Positions 1 through 10,034 of a DNA stretch of 64,000 nucleotides are shown here, piece by piece. The notes under the pieces are model-generated. The model did not search any database and was not told where the DNA came from. It saw only the letters and a program-made list of their open reading frames with translations. The position numbers and the translations under genes were made by a program. Positions within the stretch are counted from its first letter, which is position 1; every line of letters starts with the position of its first letter. The DNA is from Arthrobacter sulfonylureivorans (lineage in GTDB: Bacteria > Actinomycetota > Actinomycetes > Actinomycetales > Micrococcaceae). Location: NCBI GenBank assembly GCA_004000035.1, contig RJAE01000012.1, positions 1 through 64,000 on the forward strand. Reading direction: 5' to 3'.

Positions 1-817
1 GGCCCTGGACGACGATGACCGCGGCCTGCTCCCGGTCCAGCTCCCCGGCGGCCATCGCCGCCAGCGTGGCGGGAAACAACCGGTGCAGGTCGCCCGCCTG
101 GTCCAGCCGCGCCCGGGCCCGCTCTTCGGGCAGGCCGAGCAGGCAGCCCAGTTCCTCCGCCGCCGACGTCGCGGCCAGCAGCTGCCGCTGCCGCAACGTG
201 GTGCAGCCCGGCCCCGGCGGCGGCAACTGCGCCAGCGCCGTTTCCCCCAGCCGGGCTTCCAGCGCCACCTCCCGGCCGTCCAGCCAACACCTCACCCGGT
301 GCACCGCGGCCAGATGCTCCACCGTCTCCTGATACCCCAGCCCGCCGGTGCCGGAACCGGTCAGCATGGCCAGCAGCACCGCAGGCTCCGCCCCCGCCAC
401 CAGTGTTTCGAGGCGCTCGGCGTAATAGTCAGCGTGCGCTTTCGACTCGAACAACCCCTCCGGCAGCCAGCACCCCTCGGGCAGGTTCGGCAGGACCGCG
501 AACTCCGCCGGGACCGCCCCCACCCCCGGCGGCCGGTCGGTGCCGTCGTCGAGCTCCCAGGCCGCGAAGTCCTCCCGATACGCCCGGTTCCCCTGGTCAA
601 GCTCCTCCTCCGGTGCCGGCGGGACCACCAGCCCCGCGGACGGGTCGGGACCCGGCTCGAACACCGGCTCCGCCCACCGCACCGGCGCCGGCACCGGCTC
701 TTTCCGGGCCGGTTTCATCCGCGCCAGAATCGCCGCGATCGCCACCTCACGCTCCTCCTGCGTAGGCAACCGCCGGCCCTCCCCAGAAACCGGTCCCCGA
801 TGCTCCATCCCGTCCAT
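1..817 (-). CDS. DUF222 domain protein, probable HNH endonuclease (C-terminus cut off by window edge)
   Basis: The minus-strand frame reads MDGMEHRGPVSGEGRR and stays open to base 1, giving at least 272 residues. The second half matches the DUF222 (13E12-type) pattern: AAEELGCLLGLPEERARARL, then LHRLFPATLAAMAAGELDRE and QAAVIVVQG. In this family DUF222 is normally followed by a C-terminal HNH nuclease domain, which here lies outside the window, so nuclease activity cannot be confirmed. The family is multicopy and accessory-like in Arthrobacter and relatives; its role is not well established. The start is uncertain: ATG at 817 or 808, with no clear Shine-Dalgarno, and the frame stays open further upstream. 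Base composition is as G/C-rich as the rest of the window. Confidence 0.75.
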   Translation of the reverse strand, partial: MDGMEHRGPVSGEGRRLPTQEEREVAIAAILARMKPARKEPVPAPVRWAEPVFEPGPDPSAGLVVPPAPEEELDQGNRAYREDFAAWELDDGTDRPPGVGAVPAEFAVLPNLPEGCWLPEGLFESKAHADYYAERLETLVAGAEPAVLLAMLTGSGTGGLGYQETVEHLAAVHRVRCWLDGREVALEARLGETALAQLPPPGPGCTTLRQRQLLAATSAAEELGCLLGLPEERARARLDQAGDLHRLFPATLAAMAAGELDREQAAVIVVQG

Positions 818-1238
818 AACCCAACTCAACCAGTTACCTACGACAATTTGGGATCCGGTGTCTCCTCCTACCCGATGGAAGTCGATTGCCCCAGCGCACG
901 TGTGTTCCTCGCGTTCAATGACGCTGAGACGACTCCGCTATTCCCGTGGGCGAGGGTCGCATGACTCCCGTAACCCAGTCGGCGAGAGTCAAAGACAGAA
1001 GGCACGTGGCGGGCGGTATGGTGCAGGTGGATCGGCCTGTCAGGACTCGTGAATACCGCCGGCGGCGTCGCCATTTTCCTGAACGTCCCTGTACTGCTGA
1101 CGATCGGAACGTTACTGCTAGCGCATCAGCGCTTTTCGATCGGCCAGCAGTCCGGGATCGGGTTGAAGTAGAGCGTTCCAAGCCCGGCTCGAGGCTCGAG
1201 GAAAAGGATGCTGCGCCAGGCGTGCGCCCGGCGCATTC
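818..1238. other. 420-bp intergenic stretch without a convincing gene
   Basis: This stretch separates the start of the DUF222 gene from the end of the phosphatase-family gene. Several short frames cross it in both strands, but none has recognisable family features. The only one I would single out is a 40-codon hydrophobic frame at 1049-1171, listed separately. No tRNA, strong hairpin or repeat was seen. Confidence 0.5.
1049..1171 (+). CDS. possible 40-residue membrane miniprotein or gene remnant
   Basis: A GTG at 1049 has AGGA five bases upstream and opens a 40-residue frame ending with TAG at 1169-1171. The product has one strongly hydrophobic stretch (AIFLNVPVLLTIGTLLLA) and a polar tail, so it could be a single-pass membrane peptide. 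The frame is open upstream as far as a TAA near 971, so it may be the tail of a decayed gene. Third-position G+C is lower than in neighbouring genes, which argues against a typical core gene. I recognise no family. Confidence 0.2.
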   Translation: MNTAGGVAIFLNVPVLLTIGTLLLAHQRFSIGQQSGIGLK

Positions 1239-2405
1239 CTAGCGCCGTTTGGTTGGGGCGGCCAAGGTCAGCAGGGGTACTTCGCGCTCGGCCTTGGTGA
1301 GCGAGCCGTGCTGGCCGACTACCGACATCGCGGTTTCCGGAACGCGGCGCGTGTCATAGAAAGCGACAGGTTCACGGGCAGCTACCATCAGGTCGCCGAT
1401 GCGCGGCAGCACTCGGGGATCAACTTGGCCGAAGAAACCGCGGTTGATGGCTTCTTCGCGGGTGATGATCCAGGCCTGATTCCCGTAGGTCGCCCGCCAG
1501 GCTGCGGTCGTCTGTTCACGGTGTGCGGCCGTGGCATCCGGCTCAAAGTAGAGGTGGACCAGCCGGGGCTCCCCCGCTGTGTGCCGGACTCCGGCGACCA
1601 GCGCCGGATCGGCTGAGTAGTCGAACCGGAACTCTTCGGCCACATCCAGCATGCCGTGGTCGGCGGTCAGCAGCAGCAGCGTATCCGCCGGTAGCTGGCG
1701 GGTCAGCCGACGCATGTCCGAATCGAGTTCTTCCAGCTCGCCGCCCCACTGGGCCGAGGCTGCACCAAACCGGTGGCCGGCCTTGTCCAGTTCGTTGAAG
1801 TACAGGTAAACCAGGGCTCGGTCGGTGGCTGCTAGGGCTTCGGCCGCCGCGAGGGTGCGGGCATGGCTGGTTGCACCCGGCCTGAACGAACTGCCGCGCA
1901 GCGCCGCCCGGGTCATCCCGGACTCGGCGAACCGGGGCAGGCTGACGGTGGTGACCGGCAGGTGTTCCGCCACCTGTTCGAACACCGTGGGATACGGCTG
2001 CCAGACATGCGGATCAACCTTGGCGTCCCAGCCGCCGAGCTGATTGACCACTTTGTCCTGGTCCGGGTCCAGCACGTCATAGCCGACCATGCCGTGCAGG
2101 CCCGGGGCCAGACCGGTCCCCAGGCTGGCGAGGGACGCCGCCGTCGTCGATGGAAAGGCACTCCCGAGGGTGCGGGAGTTCTCCATCGCCTGGCGCAGGA
2201 ACGGCGCGTGGCCGCCGCGCTGTTTCAACAGCGCCTTGCCGAGCCCATCCACCATGACCACGCAGACACGCCTGGCCTGCGGCAGTTGCAGGACATTACT
2301 GAAGCCGTCGGCGCCTAGTGCGGCGGCGGCGCTGGTCATCACCTCGGCGAGGGAGTTGCGGCCGTAGCCCGGGGCGGCCGGAAGCGGTTCGTGTGTCAGG
2401 GTCAC
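1239..2405 (-). CDS. alkaline phosphatase family protein (type I phosphodiesterase/nucleotide pyrophosphatase fold)
   Basis: A 388-residue predicted cytosolic hydrolase of the alkaline phosphatase superfamily. The first metal-binding stretch VVMVDGLGKALL lies near residue 50. The nucleophile region FPSTTAASLASLGTGLAPG, followed by HGMVGY, is near residues 104-127. The late metal site LTADHGMLDV is near residue 245. These match phosphodiesterase/nucleotide pyrophosphatase relatives that act on phosphodiester or pyrophosphate bonds; the substrate is unknown. There is no signal peptide. Translation starts at a GTG 20 bp after the DUF5998 stop, so the two are probably co-transcribed downstream of the GNAT/CoA-ligase gene. 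This order (acyl-CoA ligase fusion, DUF5998, phosphatase) is familiar in Arthrobacter-type genomes. Confidence 0.85.
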   Translation of the reverse strand: MTLTHEPLPAAPGYGRNSLAEVMTSAAAALGADGFSNVLQLPQARRVCVVMVDGLGKALLKQRGGHAPFLRQAMENSRTLGSAFPSTTAASLASLGTGLAPGLHGMVGYDVLDPDQDKVVNQLGGWDAKVDPHVWQPYPTVFEQVAEHLPVTTVSLPRFAESGMTRAALRGSSFRPGATSHARTLAAAEALAATDRALVYLYFNELDKAGHRFGAASAQWGGELEELDSDMRRLTRQLPADTLLLLTADHGMLDVAEEFRFDYSADPALVAGVRHTAGEPRLVHLYFEPDATAAHREQTTAAWRATYGNQAWIITREEAINRGFFGQVDPRVLPRIGDLMVAAREPVAFYDTRRVPETAMSVVGQHGSLTKAEREVPLLTLAAPTKRR

Positions 2406-2424
2406 GCAGCGTCAGTCCCGCGGA

Positions 2425-3099
2425 TCAGCGGCCGTGGTGGCCGCGGACCAAACGGTTACCGATGCGCGGGCGCGGCTGCACCGGCCCCGGCACAGCAGCG
2501 GGTTCGGGGTGGCTGGTGCTGAGCTTGCGCAGTGCCCGGGCAAAATCCTTGGCGTTCTGCACCGCTTGCAGTCCGTCCGCCTCCGCGCTGACGCGGAGCA
2601 CGATGTCTTCCTGGACGATGTTGCCGGTGTAGCCGTGGTCTGCATCGCACTGCGGATCGCCGCAGCCGGCCGGGCCCATGTCCAGGCGCTGGCCGCCGGA
2701 CCACGCGATGGCCAGGGTCAACTCGCGGGCTTGGTCGGCGGAGGTGTAGTTCTGCGGCTGGGCGTAGACGTAGCTGAGCACCACCGAACGGATCTGGCTG
2801 ACCGGAACGGACTCGGTGGAAATCTGAGCCACCATCTGCTCGCCCTCGTCGTCCAGCTGCTGGTCGTCCACGTGGGTAATCACCAGCATGTCCTCAGTGA
2901 GGACCAGCACGGTGATGTGCCGGTGCACCTCATTGCGGTCGAAGTGTGTCTCCAGGTGGACCAGATGGGACAGCGGTTCGCGCTGATCCAGGGCGTCGTG
3001 GACCACGTCGGAAACCAGCAGCGGGTAAAAGCCTGCCCGGTTGAGGGCGTCGTCGAGACTGCGGCGTTCTGCCGTCGAAAGGTGGCTCATATGTTCCAT
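2425..3099 (-). CDS. DUF5998 family protein
   Basis: A 224-residue soluble protein that I recognise as the actinobacterial DUF5998 family, whose function is not known. The N-terminus (residues 5-40) is helical and polar. A central region contains HRHITVLVLTEDMLVITHVDD and a conserved block SYVYAQPQNYTS. A short Cys/His/Asp-rich stretch, GCGDPQCDADHGYTGN near residues 145-160, could bind a metal. The C-terminus is basic and proline-rich, probably disordered. It lies 38 bp downstream of the GNAT/CoA-ligase gene and 20 bp upstream of the phosphatase gene, consistent with a three-gene operon. The start could be the ATG at 3099 or the one at 3090; AGGGGA precedes the first. Confidence 0.8.
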   Translation of the reverse strand: MEHMSHLSTAERRSLDDALNRAGFYPLLVSDVVHDALDQREPLSHLVHLETHFDRNEVHRHITVLVLTEDMLVITHVDDQQLDDEGEQMVAQISTESVPVSQIRSVVLSYVYAQPQNYTSADQARELTLAIAWSGGQRLDMGPAGCGDPQCDADHGYTGNIVQEDIVLRVSAEADGLQAVQNAKDFARALRKLSTSHPEPAAVPGPVQPRPRIGNRLVRGHHGR

Positions 3100-3136
3100 A
3101 TTCCCCTAACCTGCTGCCAGATGGCCAACCCGGGGG

Positions 3137-5863
3137 TCAGTCACGCATGGCGCGCCGCGCGCTATCCGTTCGGTGCGCGTGGTTGCCGAGCCTGACTTCG
3201 GCGTTCAGCACGGCCAGGCCGCGGTCGGAGAGCTGGACCGGGTTGAGCTCCAGCAGCGCCACCTCGGGATGCTCATCCTTCAGCTGTGCGACCCGGGCAA
3301 TCAGGTCCTCCAGCGCCGGGACATCCACCGCCGGCAGGCCTTGGTAGCCGAAGAGCTTGCCGGCGGCGCGCGGCCCGCGGACCAAATCCGCCACGTCCAC
3401 CGTGGTCAGCGGCGGGATCCGGTGCGACCAGTCCCCCAGCAGGTTCACGGCGTCGCCGGCCAGCCCGAAGGACACCACCGGGCCCAGCAGCGGATCTTCG
3501 ATCGCGCGGATGGTGCAGGCCTGCCCGGCGGGCACCATCGACTGGACCTCCAACGGAATGTCGCCGAACTGGGCCAGGCTGGCGCGCATGTGCGCGATGT
3601 TGGCGCGCAGCGTGGTTGCGTCGGTGATGTTCAACCGGACGCCGCCCAGATCCAGCCGCTGCCGCAGCCGCGCATCGGTGGTCTTCAACGCCACGGGCCA
3701 GCCGAGCCGTTCGGCAGCCGCCACAGCCTCCTCGTCGTTGGTAAATCCGGAGGACTCCTGCACGGTGATGCCGTAACAGCCCAACAGCCGGGCCGTCTGC
3801 GCGCGGGTGGGTGTGAGCAGGTCGGTCCCGGTCACCCCGGCGAGCAGGGCGTCGATCTGCTGCTGGGACGTGGCGGGGTCGGTGCCGGCCGATTCGGTGT
3901 ACTCGCCTTTGTCCCGGGCCTTCCATTCGGCATAGCGGACCACGGCTGCCAGCGCGTTCACGGCACTGCCCGGGCTGGCAAAACACGGCAGCGCCTGCTG
4001 GAGTCCGCCCACCGCGGGTTCCGAACCGGCGCCGGATTCATCACCGGTTGCCAGCAGTCCGTCGGATCGTTCCGCCAGGTCGAGCACGCCGGTAAAGGAG
4101 GCAACCACCGGTTTGCCCGCCTCTTCGGCGCATTCGCGCAGCACTTCGGCCAGCACCGAGGTCGGGATTCCGGTGGCGGGGAGCAGGGTGACGACGGCGG
4201 CGTGCACCTCGGGTGCCGACAGCGCCTGCCGCACCCGCTGGCGAAGCACCGGCAGCGCTTTGGACTGCCCGGTGTTCAGGTCCATCCCGGTTTCCAGCCG
4301 GACCACGTCCAGCTGGTGGGCCTTGGCGGCGTCGGCCACCACGTTGCCCAGTGCCAACGAGTTGCTGAAGACGGCCAGATTGGCGCCGGCCGGGAGCGGC
4401 TGGCTGACCAGGATCTGCGCCACGTCCATCAGCTCTTCGTTGGTTTCCACGCGGATCACGCCGGACTGGCGGAACATCGCGTCCAGCGCGCCGATCGGCG
4501 CCTGGGTGGTCCGCACCGCGTGGCCCGGCGGAAGCTGCAGTCCCATCACGTCGGACTTGGCCACGATGACGGGCTTGCTGAGCGAGAGCCGGCGGGCGAT
4601 CCGGGAAAATTTACGCGGGTTGCCGATGGATTCCAGGTACAGCCCCACCGCCTTGGTGGCCGCGTCGTCTTCCCAGTACTGCATCACGTCGTTGCCGGAG
4701 ACGTCGGCCCGGTTGCCGCCGGAGACCATGGAGGACAGGCCAAGCCCGCGCCGGCTGGCGGCGGTGTAGAGCAGCACACCGATAGCTGCCGACTGGCTGA
4801 ACAACCCAAGCGGTCCACGGGGCGGCATCGCAGGCGCCATGGACGCATTCAGCGCGACCGCCGGATCGGTATTCAGGAGTCCCAGCGAACCGGGGCCGAT
4901 CACGCGCATGCCGTGGGCGCGGGCGTGGCGGACCAGTTCGCGCTGCCGCTGCAGTCCTTCGTTGCCGGCTTGGGAGAAACCGTCGCTGGCCACCAAAATC
5001 CCCTTGACCCCGGCGGCAGCACATTCGCGTGCCACCTTGGTTACTTCTTCGTAGGGGACGGCAACGACGGCGAGTTCCACCGGGTCCGGGACCTCCGCGA
5101 TGGTCCCGTAGGAGATCATGCCGTTCAGTTCAAAGGCCTGCGGGTTGATGGCATAGACGGGGCCGGTGAATCCGGCTTCGATGATGTTCTCCAGCAGCGA
5201 GTAGCCCACGCTGCCCCAGTCCCGGCTGGCGCCGATCACCGCCACGGATCCGGGCGCGAGCAAGGCGGCAACGCTCTTTGCCTCGGCCCGGTGTTCGCGG
5301 GCGGCCATGACGGCACGGGACCGTTCGGTCGGATCAAGGTCGAACTCCAAGGCGACCACACCGTCGTCGAAGTGGCGCCGTACTTCATAGCCCGCGTCGT
5401 TGAAGACGGTGATCATCTTCCGGTTCTCCGGCAGCACCTCGGCGGAAAACTTGCTGATGCCGTTCTCCCGGGCGGCAGCCGCCAGGTGCTCCAGCAGAAT
5501 GGATCCCAGTCCGCGCCCCTGGTGGGCGTCCGAAATGTTGAAGGCAACCTCGGCCTCGGACGGATCGTTGAGCCGGTCATAGCGGCCGATCCCGATGATT
5601 TCGTCGCCGATGGTGGTCACGAAGGCCACGCGGTTGACATAGTCGACGTTGGTGAAGCGGGCCAGTTCGCGCGCGCTGAGCTTGGCCTTGAAGGTGAAAA
5701 AACGCAGGTAGATGGAGCTTTCCGATTGCCCCACGTGGAAGGCCTGCAGCGCCTCGGCGTCGGCCGGGACTATGGGGCGCAGGTGCGCCGTCCCGCCGTC
5801 GCGCAGCACGACATCCGCTTCCCAATAATCCGGATAATCCGGGGAATCAGCCTCTTGCGCCAT
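3137..5863 (-). CDS. bifunctional GNAT acetyltransferase / acyl-CoA synthetase (ADP-forming)-like protein, Pat/PatZ type
   Basis: A 908-residue fusion. The N-terminal quarter is a GNAT domain (LRPIVPADAEALQ, then the acetyl-CoA loop QGRGLGSILLEHLAAAA). It is followed by a CoA-binding Rossmann domain (VAVIGASRDWGSVGYSLLEN), a succinyl-CoA-ligase-like region (LGLFSQSAAIGVLLYTAASRRG) and a C-terminal ATP-grasp domain (GWPVALKTTDA to LLELNPVQLS). This is the architecture of protein lysine acetyltransferases that silence acetyl-CoA synthetase; actinobacterial versions carry the GNAT at the N-terminus. Whether the ligase half is still catalytic cannot be decided from sequence. An upstream in-frame start at 5905 would leave 5 bp to the divergent parC. 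I prefer ATG 5863, which has TACAGT six bases before it, a leaderless arrangement. Confidence 0.85.
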   Translation of the reverse strand: MAQEADSPDYPDYWEADVVLRDGGTAHLRPIVPADAEALQAFHVGQSESSIYLRFFTFKAKLSARELARFTNVDYVNRVAFVTTIGDEIIGIGRYDRLNDPSEAEVAFNISDAHQGRGLGSILLEHLAAAARENGISKFSAEVLPENRKMITVFNDAGYEVRRHFDDGVVALEFDLDPTERSRAVMAAREHRAEAKSVAALLAPGSVAVIGASRDWGSVGYSLLENIIEAGFTGPVYAINPQAFELNGMISYGTIAEVPDPVELAVVAVPYEEVTKVARECAAAGVKGILVASDGFSQAGNEGLQRQRELVRHARAHGMRVIGPGSLGLLNTDPAVALNASMAPAMPPRGPLGLFSQSAAIGVLLYTAASRRGLGLSSMVSGGNRADVSGNDVMQYWEDDAATKAVGLYLESIGNPRKFSRIARRLSLSKPVIVAKSDVMGLQLPPGHAVRTTQAPIGALDAMFRQSGVIRVETNEELMDVAQILVSQPLPAGANLAVFSNSLALGNVVADAAKAHQLDVVRLETGMDLNTGQSKALPVLRQRVRQALSAPEVHAAVVTLLPATGIPTSVLAEVLRECAEEAGKPVVASFTGVLDLAERSDGLLATGDESGAGSEPAVGGLQQALPCFASPGSAVNALAAVVRYAEWKARDKGEYTESAGTDPATSQQQIDALLAGVTGTDLLTPTRAQTARLLGCYGITVQESSGFTNDEEAVAAAERLGWPVALKTTDARLRQRLDLGGVRLNITDATTLRANIAHMRASLAQFGDIPLEVQSMVPAGQACTIRAIEDPLLGPVVSFGLAGDAVNLLGDWSHRIPPLTTVDVADLVRGPRAAGKLFGYQGLPAVDVPALEDLIARVAQLKDEHPEVALLELNPVQLSDRGLAVLNAEVRLGNHAHRTDSARRAMRD

Positions 5864-5869
5864 AAACTC

Positions 5870-5875
5870 ACTGTA
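5870..5875 (-). promoter_or_regulatory. -10 element of a predicted leaderless promoter for the GNAT/CoA-ligase gene
   Basis: On the minus strand TACAGT is followed by six bases (gagttt) and the ATG at 5863. There is no Shine-Dalgarno in between, and no good -35 was seen. The whole promoter must share the 47 bp separating this gene from the divergent parC start at 5911. Confidence 0.5.
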
Positions 5876-5910
5876 TCCGCAACTTTTAACTAAGGACCGA
5901 AGCACTACCC

Positions 5911-8442
<2,532 letters not shown>

Positions 8443-8451
8443 GCTGGCAGC

Positions 8452-8970
8452 ATGCCGATCACTCCCGACAGCAAAGACTGGACCTGGGTCACCGAACGGC
8501 CCTGTCCCGAATGCGGCTTCGATCCGGCCGGCATCACGCCGGACCGGATCGGCCCAGCGGTGCTGGCCTCCGTGCCGCGCTGGCAGGCCGCCCTGGCGGA
8601 GCCGGGGGTGGGCATCCGCCCGGACAACAGCACCTGGTCCGTCCTGGAGTACGCGGCCCACGTGCGCGATCTCTGCCTGGTATTCGAAACCCGGCTGCAG
8701 CTGATGCTGGGCCAGGACAATCCCGGCTTCCCGGACTGGGACCAGGATGCCGCCGCGGTGGAGGGACAGTACGCCAGCCTGGATCCGCTCGCCGTGGCGC
8801 AGGAACTGGCCGCGTCGGCAGCCGATGCGGCGGCCGGCTTCAATGCCGTAACCCCGGCTGAGTGGGACCGGAGCGGCACGCGCAGCAACGGCTCGGTTTT
8901 CACGGTCACCAGCCTGGGCAGCTATTTACTGCACGATGTCATTCACCACCTGCACGACGTCGGCGCGTAG
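8452..8970 (+). CDS. DinB superfamily protein
   Basis: A 172-residue protein of the DinB/YfiT-like four-helix-bundle superfamily, whose members often bind a divalent metal and act as thiol-dependent transferases or are uncharacterised. The candidate metal histidines are in WSVLEYAAHVRDLC (about residue 70) and in the C-terminal block LLHDVIHHLHDV. An N-terminal CPECGF motif could bind zinc or supply a thiol. It begins nine bases after the parC stop with a leaderless-type promoter, so it can be expressed independently of parC. The substrate is unknown. Confidence 0.75.
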   Translation: MPITPDSKDWTWVTERPCPECGFDPAGITPDRIGPAVLASVPRWQAALAEPGVGIRPDNSTWSVLEYAAHVRDLCLVFETRLQLMLGQDNPGFPDWDQDAAAVEGQYASLDPLAVAQELAASAADAAAGFNAVTPAEWDRSGTRSNGSVFTVTSLGSYLLHDVIHHLHDVGA

Positions 8971-9046
8971 CGGTCGCACGAACCAACGCACGACGGCGGC
9001 GCGCAGCGCCTGCCGCCGCGGTGCGGCCCGTGCCGGGTCAGGCCAG

Positions 9047-10030
9047 TCAGGTCAGCGGCAGTTCGTAGTCCAGGTAGCGCTTGGTCGGCACGTAGCCCAT
9101 CCGGGTGTAGAGGTCCAGCGCCCCGCTGGGGTTCTCGGTATCCACGCCCAGTCCCGCATGTGCCATCCCGCCGGCCCGGAACCGGCGCATGGCTTCGGCC
9201 AGCAGCGACTGGGCGAGCCCGCGGCCGCGCCACGGCCTGCGGACGCCCAGCAGGTTGGTGAAGCCTTCGTCGTACCCCGACTGGTTTTTGTACTCCGGAT
9301 CGAAGCTGGCCACCTGGTACGCCACCGTCTCGCCGGAGGCGGCCTCCACCACCGACATGCTCCATTCCGGCTTGGTCTCCGGGTGCTGCACCAGGGTCTT
9401 CCACCGGCGCTCGTCCCGTGGCTCGCTGCCCCAGTGGTCCGCGAACGCCTCGTTGTGGGCCAGCCGCACGGCGTCGCTGTCGCCCGGGTCCAGGTCCACA
9501 AACACGAAGCCCTGCGGCAGCGGCGCGTCCGGAATCTCCTGGAGCGGCCGGGTCATTTCGGTGAAGTAGCGCACCACCTTGGCGCCCACCGCGGCCATCA
9601 GCGCGTTGTGCGCCGGATCGTGTTCCTCGGTGCTGCTCCGCAAGACGCCGCCGGTGATGCCGGCCGCGCCGAACCGGCGCCGCTGGCAGTCGGCCTGCCA
9701 CGCGTAAAGCGCCCTGCCGATGCCGCGGCGGCGCCAGTCCGGATCAACGCCGCCCCAGGTGTGGGCGACTGGCGAGCCGGCGTTCGCGTAGACCCGGCCC
9801 ACCGCACGCGCGGTCCCGTCGGCATCCAGCCCGATGGCGGTGTACTCGGCCGGGTTGTTGGCAGGGTCGTCGAATGCCTCCGCCAAATCCGCCTTCGTCT
9901 CGGTCCACACGGGCTTGTCCACCGCGGCCATCCGATGGATCAACTGGTGCCAGCCGTCAATGTCCGCTTCCGTCATGGCCCGCCAGTGCAGTCCTCCGCC
10001 GGGATCGGCCGGGAGGTCGGGATTCGTCAT
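9047..10030 (-). CDS. GNAT family N-acetyltransferase with two tandem GNAT domains
   Basis: A 327-residue predicted acetyltransferase. The first GNAT-like half (residues 15-150) contains WRRRGIGRALYAWQADC. The second (about 170-327) contains a stronger acetyl-CoA loop, PWRGRGLAQSLLAEAMRRF, and ends GLGVDTENPSGALDLYTRMGYV, the typical beta6-alpha4 stretch. Tandem GNAT proteins include mycothiol synthase, but I see nothing diagnostic of MshD here and leave the substrate open. The ATG lies four bases after the cydDC stop, making it the last gene of the cyd operon by position. TAGGCT six bases before the ATG suggests that it also has its own leaderless promoter. It ends convergently with the DinB gene. 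Confidence 0.8.
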   Translation of the reverse strand: MTNPDLPADPGGGLHWRAMTEADIDGWHQLIHRMAAVDKPVWTETKADLAEAFDDPANNPAEYTAIGLDADGTARAVGRVYANAGSPVAHTWGGVDPDWRRRGIGRALYAWQADCQRRRFGAAGITGGVLRSSTEEHDPAHNALMAAVGAKVVRYFTEMTRPLQEIPDAPLPQGFVFVDLDPGDSDAVRLAHNEAFADHWGSEPRDERRWKTLVQHPETKPEWSMSVVEAASGETVAYQVASFDPEYKNQSGYDEGFTNLLGVRRPWRGRGLAQSLLAEAMRRFRAGGMAHAGLGVDTENPSGALDLYTRMGYVPTKRYLDYELPLT

Positions 10031-10034
10031 TGCC

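Noticed and set aside
868-1181. Two overlapping minus-strand frames of 68 and 88 codons upstream of the phosphatase gene
   Set aside because: Arg/Ser/Thr-rich composition, no ribosome-binding site, no recognisable motif; treated as non-coding.
3173-5893. Long open frame on the strand opposite the GNAT/CoA-ligase gene, and similar ones opposite parC (6106-7974) and parE (17811-19685)
   Set aside because: Antisense frames of this length are normal in very G/C-rich DNA; their products are His/Gln/Arg/Gly-rich low-complexity sequences with no family features, and the sense genes are unambiguous.
8996-9018. GC-rich hairpin between the DinB and tandem GNAT genes as a terminator
   Set aside because: The stem is only about six base pairs with a long loop in a G/C-rich stretch; likely fortuitous.
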